Shown here one piece after another: positions 26,681 to 36,785 of a stretch of 64,000 bases of DNA. The notes beneath the pieces were generated by a model that saw only the letters and a program-made list of their open reading frames with translations, searched no databases and was not told where the DNA came from. A program made the translations under genes and the position numbers. The DNA lies in NCBI GenBank assembly GCA_046349635.1, contig JAXMBX010000003.1, forward strand, positions 1 through 64,000, read 5' to 3'. How positions within the stretch are numbered: position 1 is the first letter of the stretch; the number at the start of each line of letters is the position of its first letter. This DNA comes from JAXMBX01 sp046349635 (GTDB taxonomy: Bacteria > Planctomycetota > Planctomycetia > Planctomycetales > Planctomycetaceae).

Positions 26681-27622
26681 GTGAGTCCTCAGACTGCTGA
26701 GTCGATCAAAGTCTTGGAAGAAAACGTCAATGCGGTTCTCTTGGGCAAGCCCACGACCGTCCGTTTGGCCCTTGTCTCCATGTTGGCACAAGGTCATATT
26801 CTCATTGAAGATGCGCCCGGTGTTGGCAAGACGGTCCTCGCGAAATCGCTCGCCCGCAGCTTGAACTGCGAGTTTCGCCGCCTCCAATGCACCCCCGACC
26901 TCCTCCCCAGCGACATCGTGGGCTCCAGCATCTTTCTCCCCAACAAGGGAACCTTCGAGTTCCGCAAAGGCCCGGTCTTCACGAACATCCTCCTCGCGGA
27001 TGAAATCAACCGCGCCACCCCCCGCACTCAGAGTGCTCTGCTGGAAGCGATGAGCGAAGGCCAGGTTTCCATCGAAGGGGAGACCCACATTCTCCCTTTC
27101 CCGTTTCTGGTCATCGCCACCCAGAACCCTTTCGAATTCGAAGGGACTTATCCCCTCCCCGAAAACCAGTTGGACCGCTTTCTCGTCTGCCTGGAAATAG
27201 GCTATCCCGACCGCTCCATCGAACGGGACGTCCTCAAGTCCCACCGCGTCGGGGAACCCTTCGAACAACTGAAACCGGTCCTTTCCGGCGAAAAATTCGT
27301 CGAATTGCAGTCCCAGGTCCGGGAAGTCAAGGTGGATGACGCCCTCAGCGACTATCTGCTGGATATCGTGGAAGCCACCCGCGCCCATGATGAGATCGAA
27401 CTCGGGATCAGCACCCGCGGTGCGCTCGCTTATTACCGTGCCGTCCAGGCCTGGGCCCTCGTCGATGGGCGCGACTATGTCATCCCCGATGACATCAAGA
27501 CCCTCGCCGGTCCGGTGATGGCCCACCGCCTCATCTGTCGGGGACTGATTCAGGAAGGGCAGCGCCGCCGCTCCATGGATCTCGTCCGACGCATCCTCGA
27601 CAACATCCGGGTTCCTTACTAG
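26681..27622 (+). CDS. MoxR-family AAA+ ATPase
   Basis: A 313-residue MoxR ATPase. Walker A EDAPGVGKTVLAKSLA (about 43-58), Walker B NILLADEINRATPRTQSALLEAM (about 102-, core LADEIN) and sensor-like ATQNPFEFEGTYPLPENQLD are intact; the C-terminal lid has STRGALAYYRAVQAWAL. MoxR proteins act as chaperones for metal insertion or complex assembly, usually with VWA-domain and DUF58 proteins. No DUF58 or VWA gene follows here, which is unusual. GTG at 26681 has GGAAGGA seven bases upstream; the longer frame to 26567 is rejected. Confidence 0.95.
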   Translation: MSPQTAESIKVLEENVNAVLLGKPTTVRLALVSMLAQGHILIEDAPGVGKTVLAKSLARSLNCEFRRLQCTPDLLPSDIVGSSIFLPNKGTFEFRKGPVFTNILLADEINRATPRTQSALLEAMSEGQVSIEGETHILPFPFLVIATQNPFEFEGTYPLPENQLDRFLVCLEIGYPDRSIERDVLKSHRVGEPFEQLKPVLSGEKFVELQSQVREVKVDDALSDYLLDIVEATRAHDEIELGISTRGALAYYRAVQAWALVDGRDYVIPDDIKTLAGPVMAHRLICRGLIQEGQRRRSMDLVRRILDNIRVPY

Positions 27623-27640
27623 ATCGCCTTGCGTTTAGCT

Positions 27641-27707
27641 GTAGCGTCTGTCGCGGTAAAAAACTCGGCAAAATCGTCGATTGGGACGCGACGCTAAAGC
27701 GCCACGC
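27641..27707 (+). repeat. Dispersed palindromic repeat, family C copy 1
   Basis: Left arm GTAGCGTCTGTCGCG and right arm CGCGACGCTAAAGCGCCACG are imperfect complements enclosing an A-rich centre with GGTAAAAAACTCGG. A second copy at 36861 shares the arms and the centre GGTAAAAAGTTTGATTTTG. It begins 18 bases past the MoxR stop codon. Confidence 0.7.
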
Positions 27708-27751
27708 GCTCGAGGGACGTCTGAAGGTCGGCAGGGACTCTAGGCGTTCCC

Positions 27752-27807
27752 CCCCTCGCCCCTTGTCGGAGAGGGGCCGGGGGTGAGGGGTAGACAGTAA
27801 ACGTCGC
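27752..27807 (+). repeat. Dispersed palindromic repeat, family B copy 4
   Basis: CCCTCGCCCCTTGTCGGAG / GGTGAGGGG followed by the variant tail AGTAAACGTCGCC. The core matches copy 1 at 1626 almost exactly. Confidence 0.7.
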
Positions 27808-27983
27808 CAAGTCTCAGTTTTTGCAGGAAATAGAGAGGAAATCTCAATTTCCCCCTGCTATGATTGAGGGACGAATAAGACGCTGCGCAGTCGAAAATTA
27901 TCGAACTTTTCGACCGCTTGGGGACGCAGTTGATGAACAGGATTGTTCACTCGTGATCTTCGAGGAGGAAAAGGAATTCTACG

Positions 27984-30521
27984 ATGAGCCAGATCACCCG
28001 GACGTGTGCTTCCCTCTCCCTTTTCACCGCGGTTTTGTTGGGGTGGGCCTGTAGTTCGACCTGCGCCGCGGACCCTCAACCTCCCGCTTCCAACCACCTC
28101 GCCAAAGCCGCGAATCCCTGGTTGCGCGGACAGGCCTCCAGTCCCGTTGATTGGTCCATCTGGTCCCCCGAAGCCTTCGACCGTGCCCGTCGGGAAAACA
28201 AGCCCGTCTTCGTCATGATCGGTTATCCCGCCTGTCCCGGTTTTCGCGCCATGCAGCGCCGCATCCTCGCCGCACCGCAGGTCGCTCAGTTCCTGAACAC
28301 TCGCTTTGTCAACATCCTCGTCGATCGCGAGGAACGCCCCGAACTCAATGACATCTACCTCGTCGCCCTCGAAACCTATTTCGAAGCCACCGGCTCCTCG
28401 CAAAAAGGGGGCTGGCCCATTTCCATGTTCCTCACCCCCGAAGGCAAACCGCTCGGCGGCGGAACCTATTTCTCTCTCGACGAATCTCCCGAACGTGCCG
28501 GCATCATCACCGTTCTCAAACGCATCTCCTCCGGCTGGGAAGCGCATCGTGATGACATGCTCCGTACCGCCGAGGAATTGACCCGCGGCACCCGCAAAAA
28601 TCTGCAGCTCACCCCCCCTCCCTCGACCGAGGAATCCCCTGATTGGACGCAGGATCTCGTCTCCTCGCTCCTCCCGGATCTCTGGCAGGACTACGATGTC
28701 GAATCCTTCGGGTTTGGAACCGCGCCGGGCTTCTCCGCCAAGTTTCCTCTTCCGGCCCGCCTGCTGGCCATGCAAACTCTCTTTGCTCAATCCGGCCAGG
28801 CCGACGATCCTCGTTTGCTCCGCACGCTGGATGCCCTGTTGAATGGGGCCCTCTGCGATCAACTCGGAGGAGGCTTCCACCATCACTGCCATGATGCCGA
28901 ATGGAAACTCCCCGCCTTTGAAAAAACGCTCACCGACAACCTCCAGCTCGCCCAGGCCTTCACCACCGCATACCGCCGCACGAATCTCGCGAAATATCGC
29001 CACGCTGCGGAGCAGGCCGTCGCCTTTGTCCTTCAGGACCTCGCCGCCCAGGACGGAGGTCTCTACGCCTCACTGGGGGACGAAACTCCGCGCGGCGAAC
29101 GGAATTACTACGTCTGGACCCGCGAGGAAATCCAGGAGACCCTGACCCCCGAGGAATTCGCGATCTGCCGCCGGGTGTATGGCATCAATGATTCCCCCAA
29201 CTTCGGCCGCTACTACACCCTCCGCAAAGTTCAGCCTCTGTCTGAAATCGTCGCGGAATTGAATCTCACCCAGGAGCAGGGAGAACTCCGCCTCGAACAG
29301 GCCCGCCGCAAACTTCTGGAAGCTCGACGTCAACGGACCGGCCCCTCCCGTGATGAAAAAATTCTCGCCTCGGCGAACGGTCTCGCGGTTCGCTGCCTCA
29401 CCATCTGCGGCATGGGGCTCAACCACCCCGAATACGTCCGCCATGCCGAGAAAACCGCCCTCTTTCTACTGACCAATCTCCGGGATGATCGGGGCCGCCT
29501 CCGGCATGCTCTCCAGAACGGGGAACTCACCTCCAGCAGTTATCTTGAGGACTATGCCTTCACCATCGACGGCCTCCTCACTCTCTATCAGGCCACCTCG
29601 CAAGAGAAATGGCTCAACGCCGCCCAGCGACTCATGGAAGAACAGGTCGGCTATTTCATCGACGAACTGCACGGCGGATTCTTCGCCACTTCCCGCGATC
29701 ACGAAGACCTGCTCCTCAAGTACAAGCCCTGGCAGGAAGGAACCCTCCCCAGTGGTAACAGCGTCTCATTGCAGAACCTGATCCGTCTCTCCGCCCTTAC
29801 CTCCCTCCCCCAGTGGGAGCAGCGCGCCAAAGCGACGGCCGATGCTCTCTGGCCCACCGTCAGCAAGAGTCCTCGCCTGACCGCCAACTTCCTCGTCGCG
29901 GTCCGTGATCTGGAGGAGCATCTCAATTCAGACCATGCGTATCGTCTCACCAAGGCCGACGGCACCCGCCGTATCGTCACCCTCGCCGCGAACAAGCAGC
30001 CCGCCGATGGCGATGTCCCCCCTCCCAGGAAAGTCCGCCCCGGCCCCAAACACGTGGCCGCCACCGTCTACTTCTCGACTGACCGCCTCCCCGCCGGCAA
30101 GCAGGTCCCCTTTGTGGTCCGCCTGAAGATCAAGGAACCCTGGCACATCAACGCCAACGACCCCGGCAATGAATTCAACGTCAAAACGGAAGTCACGTTG
30201 ACCTCAAAATCGAAAACCAAATTGGTCAAAATGTCCTATCCCAAGGGAGAAAAATTCCAGCCTGAGGGAATCAATGAACCCAGCCTCGTCTATTCCGGAA
30301 CGGTCGATTTCCGCGGCGTACTCGATGTTCCCGCCGCTGCCGGTGGAAAACCCGAAGAGCTGAAACTCTCTGTCTCCTTTCAGTGCTGCAACGACAGGGA
30401 ATGCCTCCGCCCTCAGACATTGGAATTGGTGCAGCAGGTGGAAGTCGCTCCCGAAGGAGAGCCGGTTAAGAAAATCAATGCTCCTCTCTTCGCTCCGCCA
30501 GCAAAACGCCCCGCACAATAA
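27984..30521 (+). CDS. DUF255 (SSP411/YyaL) thioredoxin-like protein fused to DsbD-N-like domain
   Basis: An intact 845-residue protein with a signal peptide (SLSLFTAVLLGWACSSTCAA). Residues about 38-200 are the DUF255 thioredoxin-like domain (NPWLRGQASSPVDW, then GGWPISMFLTPEGKPLGGGT); the usual CHWC-type active site reads ACPGFRAM, so the second cysteine is missing. Residues 230-660 form the six-hairpin glycosidase-like part (LGGGFHHHCHDAEWKLPAFE, SSSYLEDYAFTIDGLL, GTLPSGNSVSLQNL). Residues about 690-830 resemble the DsbD N-terminal domain (KEPWHINANDPGNEF and FQCCNDRECLRPQT with a CxxxC pair). Exported; possibly a periplasmic thiol protein. ATG at 27984 follows GAGGAGGAAAAGG. Confidence 0.85.
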   Translation: MSQITRTCASLSLFTAVLLGWACSSTCAADPQPPASNHLAKAANPWLRGQASSPVDWSIWSPEAFDRARRENKPVFVMIGYPACPGFRAMQRRILAAPQVAQFLNTRFVNILVDREERPELNDIYLVALETYFEATGSSQKGGWPISMFLTPEGKPLGGGTYFSLDESPERAGIITVLKRISSGWEAHRDDMLRTAEELTRGTRKNLQLTPPPSTEESPDWTQDLVSSLLPDLWQDYDVESFGFGTAPGFSAKFPLPARLLAMQTLFAQSGQADDPRLLRTLDALLNGALCDQLGGGFHHHCHDAEWKLPAFEKTLTDNLQLAQAFTTAYRRTNLAKYRHAAEQAVAFVLQDLAAQDGGLYASLGDETPRGERNYYVWTREEIQETLTPEEFAICRRVYGINDSPNFGRYYTLRKVQPLSEIVAELNLTQEQGELRLEQARRKLLEARRQRTGPSRDEKILASANGLAVRCLTICGMGLNHPEYVRHAEKTALFLLTNLRDDRGRLRHALQNGELTSSSYLEDYAFTIDGLLTLYQATSQEKWLNAAQRLMEEQVGYFIDELHGGFFATSRDHEDLLLKYKPWQEGTLPSGNSVSLQNLIRLSALTSLPQWEQRAKATADALWPTVSKSPRLTANFLVAVRDLEEHLNSDHAYRLTKADGTRRIVTLAANKQPADGDVPPPRKVRPGPKHVAATVYFSTDRLPAGKQVPFVVRLKIKEPWHINANDPGNEFNVKTEVTLTSKSKTKLVKMSYPKGEKFQPEGINEPSLVYSGTVDFRGVLDVPAAAGGKPEELKLSVSFQCCNDRECLRPQTLELVQQVEVAPEGEPVKKINAPLFAPPAKRPAQ

Positions 30522-30595
30522 CAGACATTTGGATTCGTGACCCTGCCATGGACGCGGCCTCGTCAATCATACTGCTGCTGTCTTAATCTCTGGAG

Positions 30596-33500
30596 ATGGA
30601 CCCCCTGAAGATGAACAACGTGATGGAGTACAGTTCGGCGAAACGGATTTCCCCCGCCCCCTCCTTTCCTGTGAGGAGACTCGTTTTTAGTGTTTCTCTC
30701 CTGGCCGTGTGCCTCTTTTCCCTCCCTGGCGTCTCGGCGGCTGAAAATCTCGGCGTGAAAGTCCCCGAGGGGTTCAAGGTCGAACTCTACGCCGATGACA
30801 ATCTCGCCCACGATATTTATTCCATGACCATCGACGCCAAAGGCCGCGTCGTCGTCTCCGGTCAGGGTTACGTCCGCATCCTCATCGACAAGGATAACGA
30901 CGGCAAGGCGGACTCCTATCAGCAGTTCGTCAGCGGCCCCGCCACAGGCGCCCAGGGGATGTATTTCCACGGCCCCGACCTCTTTTGTTCCGGCGATGCC
31001 GGCCTCATCCGCTATATCGACGCTAATAAGGACGACCGCTCGATGGCCCCCCCGAGATCTTTCTGAAAATCAAGACCGGCAGCGAACACAACGCCCACGC
31101 CATCCGCCGCGGTGCCGATGGCTGGTGGTATGTCATCGCCGGCAACACCGCCGAGGTCAACGCCGGGTACGCCACCCTTCCCACCTCGCCGGTCAAGAAC
31201 CCCGAGCATGGTGTCATCCTTCGATTGAAGCCCGACCTCTCCGGAGGGGAAATCTTCGCCCACGGTTTCCGCAACGCCTATGACTTCGCCTTCAGCGCCC
31301 TGGGAGACATCTTCAGCTTCGACAGCGATGATGAGCGGGATGTCTCTCTCCCCTGGTATCGCCCCACGCGCGTTTTTCACGTCCTCAGTGGTTCGCACCA
31401 GGGCTGGATCTCCAAGCGGTTGGAAACGCCCCGACCACTTTATGGACATGCCCCCGGTCATTGCGCCTTTGGACGTGGCTCTCCCACCGGCGTCGCCTGT
31501 TACCGCCATCCCCACTTCCCCGAAAAATATCACGGTGCCCTCTTCATTCAGGACTGGACCTTCGGCAGAGTCCGGGCCCTTCCCATGGAACGTGCCGGGG
31601 CCACCTGGAAGTCCGAACCGATTGAATTCATGACTGCCGAAGGGGATTTCGGCTTTGCACCAACCGATGTCGAAGTCGGTCCCGATGGCAGCCTCTTCGT
31701 CTGCATCGGGGGGCGCGGCACTCGGGGCAGCGTCTTCCGCATCACTTGTCCCGAACGCAAGCTCACCGAACTTGCCGCCGTCCCTGCCGATATCCCCGGC
31801 CAGGTCGACTTGTGTCTCAATCAGCCCGATCCTCTCAGCAGTTGGGCGCGCTCGCGCTGGCAGCCTGTCGCCAAGACTGGGGCCCCGTTCCCTTTGTCGA
31901 CGCCGCCAAAAGCGAGGAGCGGACCGTCGAACAGCGGATCCGTGCCATCGAAATCCTCACCGAAATGTTCACCGGCATTCCCCCGATCTCGTCCCCAAGC
32001 TCCTGGCGGCCTCCGCCCCGGAAATCCGCGCCCGCACCCTCTGGTCCCTGCAGACCCTCGGCCCACAGGACTCGCCCTCCTGATGTCATCCTGAAGTTAA
32101 GCCAGGATTCCGACCAGCTCGTTCGCCGCCAGTTGTTTGAGTGTCTCACCCGCCATCCGGTCACGACCGCCGATCCCGTCCTCGCGGAGAGTTTCGAACA
32201 TGGCCTCGGTTCGGAATCGCGCTTCGTCGGCCAGACCGCCGCTCATGCCCTTCGGGCCGCTCCGGAGGAAATGTTGCAGGCCATCGGCGTCCTGGTCCGC
32301 AAAAGCTCCTGGCAGACCGCGCTCATGTTCGCCTATGCCCAGTATCTCCGTCAGCAGTATCTCCAGCCCGGCGTGAATGCCTACGCCGTCGAGATGGGGC
32401 GTCGCGTTCTCGAAGGTCAGCATCCCGCCGCCGTGAAACTGCAAGCCGTCCGTCTCATTCAACTCGGCCTGGGAGACCTCGGCATGTACGATAATCTCGC
32501 CGCCGTCACACGTGGCTACACCTCTCCCTACGATCTCCGCGGTTTCGAACGCGAACTGGATCCCGTTCGCGTCACCTTGGGGCAGATCTTCCCCACAGGC
32601 GACAAACTTCTCGATCAGGAACTCGCCCGCACCGCCGCCGTCCTTGGACTGCTGAATCCCAAGTTTCTGGACCAGGTCTTGAAGCAGATCACCTCCGAAA
32701 CTTCCCCCACGGACGACATTCACTATCTCGTCGTGGCGGGCCGTCTCCCTGTCCCGCGTAATATCGCCGCACGGCAGGCCACCGCCGCCGCCCTCGTGAA
32801 TATTGACCCCAAGATCACCGCCCGGAAAATGGCCCTCGACTCCAACTGGTCGGACCGTATCACCGAAATGTTCAATCAGCTCGTCGATCTCGACCCGGAG
32901 CTCCCTGACGAAATTCTCAAGCAGAAGAACTTCGGTACTCCGGGGCATATTCTCCTTCTGGGAAAGACTCCTCCCGATAAACTCCCCCAGGCCATCGCGA
33001 AGTTCACCGCCCAGGCCAAGGCCAACGAAGACTATACCTGGACGAATGACGTCGTGTTCCTCATTGGTTCCGTGGACTCTCCCGAGAACCGCGCCCAGTT
33101 GCGCACCCTGTACGACAACCTCGCCGTCCGGAACGCTGCCCTCATTTCGCTCGGGAATCGCCCGGAGGCCGCGGATCGGGAGAAATTCGTCGAAGGGCTC
33201 GATTCCGCGCAGCTTGAAGTTCTCACAGCGTCGCTGGGGGCATTGGAAAAACTCCCTGCCAGTGGTGACGCTGCCGAAAACGTGATGCTCGTCCGCACCC
33301 TGCGCCGTCTCGGCACCGACAAATCGGAATTCCCTCTCCGGGATCGCGTTGTCCAGTTGCTGGAGCGGAACACCGGCAAGCAGTTCCCCTACTACCCCGG
33401 ACCGCAAGGCGCCGTCCCCCAGCCTGAGGCCGTGAAAGCCTGGACCGATTGGGCTATGGAGGCCTTCCCGCAGCAGGCCGCATCAGGCCTCTCCGGAGGC

Positions 33501-33998
33501 TCCGAAGCCGACGTCAAGGAGGTCAAACGCCTCCTCGCCGTCGTCCCCTGGGAAATGGGGAACGCCGAGCGCGGCCGCAAGGTCTTCGAAACCCGCGCCT
33601 GCCATCAGTGCCACATGGGGCAACGCGCCCTCGGCCCGGACCTCGCGGGCGTCACCGGTCGCTTCTCGCGCGAGGATCTGCTGAACGCCATCATCCTCCC
33701 CAATCGGGACGTCTCTTCACGCTACCACACCACCATGATCGAGACGGCACAGGGAAAAGTTTATTCCGGTCTCATCGTCTATGAATCCGTCGACGGCATC
33801 CTGATGCGGAATTCCACCAATCAGACCTTCCGCTTTGAAGCCAATGAGATCACCGCCCGCCGTAAGCTCAGCACCTCCCTGATGCCCACCGGTCTCTTGA
33901 AGGACGCCACGCCCGAGCAGGTTGCTGACCTCGTTGCCTACTTGCACACTCTCAAGCCCAAGCCCATGGCCCAACTCCCTCCCCCCGACCAGAACTGA
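30596..33998 (+). CDS. PVC-type membrane-bound dehydrogenase with cytochrome c domain, frameshifted
   Basis: About 1,130 codons in several frames form one typical planctomycete protein: signal segment LVFSVSLLAVCLFSLPGVSAA, a sugar-dehydrogenase-like propeller (VPEGFKVELYADDNLAHDIYSM, GFRNAYDFAFSALGDIFSFDSD, FIQDWTFGRVRALPM), a HEAT-like helical section (QLVRRQLFECLTRHP and following) and a C-terminal haem domain with RACHQCHMGQRALGPDLAGV, the CxxCH site. Presumed to oxidise an extracellular sugar or polyol and pass electrons to its haem. Breaks lie at a run of seven C (31047-31053), near 31840, near 31985 (five C) and near 32065. Homopolymer positions favour sequencing indels. Start is uncertain among ATGs at 30596, 30611 and 30623. 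Confidence 0.85.
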
Positions 33999-34310
33999 AC
34001 TCTGTTCAATGACGAGTTTGGATGGCCCATACGCCGGTACTCCGGCGTATGGGCGCGAAGCACAAGAGGTCTTCTTCGATGATGGCACAGGTCGCGGGTG
34101 GCTGGTGTCAACGTGTACTCACCTTAGCCCCCGGTCCGTCCAAGAGTCTCTTGTCCCAACGTCGTCTCTCGTTTGCTGGGTGCCACTGCCGAAGCCGCGC
34201 AGCGGTTCAGCAGCGCCCGCGATTTGACAATGCTCGCTTGGAACGGGGGCAACCGTACCGAGCGTCTCTCGATGGTGGAGGAGTCCTGGCCTACAGGATG
34301 TTTGCCCGAT
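33999..34310. other. Convergent intergenic region
   Basis: 312 bp between the dehydrogenase (+) and the Pro/Ala-rich secreted protein (-), whose stop codons face each other. It holds the strong hairpin at 34025-34054 and otherwise no recognised gene. Confidence 0.6.
34025..34054 (+). repeat. Strong 13-bp hairpin past dehydrogenase stop
   Basis: GCCCATACGCCGG (34025-34037) pairs perfectly with CCGGCGTATGGGC (34042-34054) around a TACT loop, 26 bases after the stop codon. The GATGG left flank and the downstream GCACAAGAG resemble the hairpin at 20574 (GGTGG ... GCACAAGAA). No T-tract, so a terminator role is unproven. Confidence 0.7.
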
Positions 34311-35726
34311 TCACTCTTCCCCCAACTGCCGGATCAAATCCGCAATCTCCCGGTGCGTCGCCTGCGATTGCGTAATCACCAGCCGTCCCGGCAATGTCTG
34401 AATCGTCCCCGTCGGCAACTCGGCGTAGTGGAACATCTCCAGCATCGACAGCGACGCGTGCCCCAAAGCAACCGTCAGGTTCGCCATCGCATTCCCCATC
34501 AACGCCATCTCCTTGGCGTTGATCGTTGAACTCTCCGTTTTGGCCGCGTCCGGTGACGTGGGGGGCGTTGCAGGCTTGCTCGTTCCATCCGCCGTCGTGA
34601 TGACCACTCCCAGGTCGCTGACTGCCGACTGCAGCCCGCTTTCCGCCAGCGATTTCAACATCCCCGTCGGGACCGCCACCCCCTTCAGTTGATCGCCGAA
34701 GTCGTTGATCTGTGACCGCCAGCTCCACGGGCGAATCGACTTCCGGATCAACTCCGCCAACTGCTCGGGCTTGATCTCTTTCAGGTGCTTCACGGAATAC
34801 ACCCGCGTCTCTTTCTGCGCCAGCGCTTGAGTCCGTGTCGTGATCACAACCCCGTTTTCTTCGACCAGAAAGTCAAACGCGAGCCCCTGCGTATACGCAA
34901 TCGGCATCCCTCCCTCGTCTTCACCGAATGTTTGAGGCAACGAGCCCAATGCCAGTTGCAAGACGCTTTCGATGCTCCCTTCCTTCACGTTCATATATTC
35001 CAGGTCCACTTCCATCTCCAGCAGTTGCTTCAGCGGCGCCACCTCTTCGGAATCGTCATCCTCTTTGGCTTCCTTCGGAGCCGCAGGTTTCGTTTCCGCA
35101 GGTTTCTCCGCTGCCGGAGCCGTTGCAGGCGCAGAGCCTGGTGCCGTTGTGGGGGCCGTTACCGGGGCAGTCGCAGGCGGCGCGACTGAAACCGCAGGGG
35201 CCGCCGCCGCGGGAATAGCAGGCACAACCACGGGGGCTACAGCCGCAGGCGCGGCTGGAGGAGCCGCCGCCGGAGCCGACGCTGCGACAGGAGCGATTGT
35301 GATCGCGGGAGGGACCGACGTGACGACCGGGGCCGGAGTAGAACTCCCCTCGTCGTTGTTCCCCTTTGATTTCGGCTGATGGGCCACCGCAACATCCGGC
35401 CCCATCATCCACGCAAACGTCGTCACATCCATCCGGATCGACAACTGGTGCTTTGCATGCAACTGCTCCAGGATCTCTTTGACGGAGGCCTGCTTCCGGT
35501 CACCAAAATCCAGGTTCGCTGGCGTCTGCAGTTTCGATTCCACCGCTTTTCGGCGGGCCGTAAGGGAGAGTGATCCGGCCGTGAGAGGCACTGCCGGCTT
35601 GGCCACAGAATTCGCGGGAACCGCAGCACTCGGCAAAGTCGCCGGCACGACTTTCTTCTTTTCGTCCCCCCGAACCACCCCCACCGCCAACAGACACACC
35701 ACCACACTCAGCGCAGCAGATTTCAT
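34311..35726 (-). CDS. Secreted protein with STN/secretin-like parts and Pro/Ala linker
   Basis: A 471-residue protein, start ATG 35726 with GGAGGA seven bases upstream, and a signal peptide (LSVVVCLLAVGVVRG). Residues about 72-105 (LDFGDRKQASVKEILEQLHA, then HQLSIRMD) resemble the small STN/N0-type fold of secretins and TonB receptors. Residues about 130-225 are a Pro/Ala/Val/Thr linker, then an acidic patch EDDDSEEV. The rest has ETRVYSVKHLKEIKPEQLAE and, at the C-terminus, GTIQTLPGRLVITQSQATH, a pattern like secretin N-domain repeats. No pore-forming domain is seen. Possibly a periplasmic or surface accessory protein; function unknown. Confidence 0.7.
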   Translation of the reverse strand: MKSAALSVVVCLLAVGVVRGDEKKKVVPATLPSAAVPANSVAKPAVPLTAGSLSLTARRKAVESKLQTPANLDFGDRKQASVKEILEQLHAKHQLSIRMDVTTFAWMMGPDVAVAHQPKSKGNNDEGSSTPAPVVTSVPPAITIAPVAASAPAAAPPAAPAAVAPVVVPAIPAAAAPAVSVAPPATAPVTAPTTAPGSAPATAPAAEKPAETKPAAPKEAKEDDDSEEVAPLKQLLEMEVDLEYMNVKEGSIESVLQLALGSLPQTFGEDEGGMPIAYTQGLAFDFLVEENGVVITTRTQALAQKETRVYSVKHLKEIKPEQLAELIRKSIRPWSWRSQINDFGDQLKGVAVPTGMLKSLAESGLQSAVSDLGVVITTADGTSKPATPPTSPDAAKTESSTINAKEMALMGNAMANLTVALGHASLSMLEMFHYAELPTGTIQTLPGRLVITQSQATHREIADLIRQLGEE

Positions 35727-35869
35727 TGTTGTTCCTCCGTGATTGATCCAGTCTCCATCGCCATACGCGACACCAGATCCTACCCCATCCCCTTCCACCC
35801 CCGCGATATCAAAATCCTCTAAAACCTTAAGAACTTAGTAAGGCCATTTATTACGATACCCCCCACCCC

Positions 35870-35943
35870 GCACAAAATGCGGTTGGTGGTCTGGACAGGT
35901 TCACACAGGGCTGGAAACTCTCTTCGTCCAGAGCATTTTGTGC
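35870..35943 (+). repeat. Palindromic element family A, copy 6
   Basis: A 74-bp copy with 11-bp perfect ends GCACAAAATGC / GCATTTTGTGC, GGTTGG left box and CTTCGTCCAGAGC right box. The right end lies eight bases from the stop codon (35952) of the cyclase-family gene. Confidence 0.92.
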
Positions 35944-35951
35944 CCATTAAC

Positions 35952-36785
35952 TCAGTACACCGCAAAAATCCGCGTCGGCCCTCCACTTCCGCTCCGCACC
36001 TTCACCGGCGCGACAAACACATAAAACCCCTTCGCCGGTAACCCCTCCAGCCGGGCCACGTTCTCCAGTCCGTACCGCCCCGCCTTGTTGACCACGTGAT
36101 GCACGATGAAATCCTTCGACATTCCATAATCGATACTCAGCGTGTCGATCCCCACCCCTTTCACGTTCCGCTCGTTGACCAGGAACCGCGCCGCTTCCTC
36201 GGAATAGCCGGGGAAATGCATCTCCCCCATCACATCCTGGTTCTTGTACCGCGGATAGTTATTCCAATGCGCTCCCCAACCGGTCTGCAGAAACACCACC
36301 GCTCCGTTCGGAATTGTCCCGTTTGTTTTCTCCCAACGGCGGATCTCGTCCACCGTCAGCCGGTAATCCGGGCTTTCTCCCACCGGACCCGTCACGTCGA
36401 TCACCACACCGGGGGCAAAAAAATCTTCCGCCGCCATCTCGTCCACGGACTTCTGGTTCTTCTCGAAATGGTTCGGCGCATCCAGATGCGTCCCCAGATG
36501 TTCCGGAGTGTAAAACGCCTTCGACAGCACCCCGTTTTTTTCGATCGTCGCGATTGTCTTCAAATGGAATGGCTCATAGTTCTTCGCCGGCCAGAACGGA
36601 TTCTTCTCGTCGAGCGTCCATGTCAGATCCACGATCTTCAGTTTCCCCATAGCCAGATCCGCCAGCGTCGGCTCTTTCTCCAGAGTCCCGGATTTCTCCG
36701 CGGCCCCGTTCGTTTCTGACAGAAAAGTCATCCCTGCCAGGCTCAAGCCCAGCAACCCCATCATCGCCACGAGCGCAGTTCGCAT
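35952..36785 (-). CDS. Cyclase family protein (kynurenine formamidase-like hydrolase)
   Basis: A 277-residue protein with an N-terminal signal or anchor (LVAMMGLLGLSLAGMTFLS). The family's metal-binding motif HxGTHxDxPxHF is present as EHLGTHLDAPNHF (about 122-134), preceded by IVDLTWTLDEKNPFWP and followed by FLQTGWGAHWNNY and KGVGIDTLSIDYG. Members hydrolyse amide or lactone-type bonds, such as N-formylkynurenine. Export is unusual compared with cytosolic kynurenine formamidase, so another substrate is likely. ATG at 36785 with GGAGGAAAG upstream is preferred over the longer frame starting at 36869, which overlaps a family C repeat. Confidence 0.87.
   Translation of the reverse strand: MRTALVAMMGLLGLSLAGMTFLSETNGAAEKSGTLEKEPTLADLAMGKLKIVDLTWTLDEKNPFWPAKNYEPFHLKTIATIEKNGVLSKAFYTPEHLGTHLDAPNHFEKNQKSVDEMAAEDFFAPGVVIDVTGPVGESPDYRLTVDEIRRWEKTNGTIPNGAVVFLQTGWGAHWNNYPRYKNQDVMGEMHFPGYSEEAARFLVNERNVKGVGIDTLSIDYGMSKDFIVHHVVNKAGRYGLENVARLEGLPAKGFYVFVAPVKVRSGSGGPTRIFAVY

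Larger units (their letters stand above)
27623..27983. other. Intergenic region with two different palindromic repeats
   Basis: A 361-bp gap between two + genes containing family C copy 1 and family B copy 4. No gene is seen; short frames here lack motifs. GAGGAGGAAAAGG just before 27984 is the ribosome-binding site of the next gene. Confidence 0.6.
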
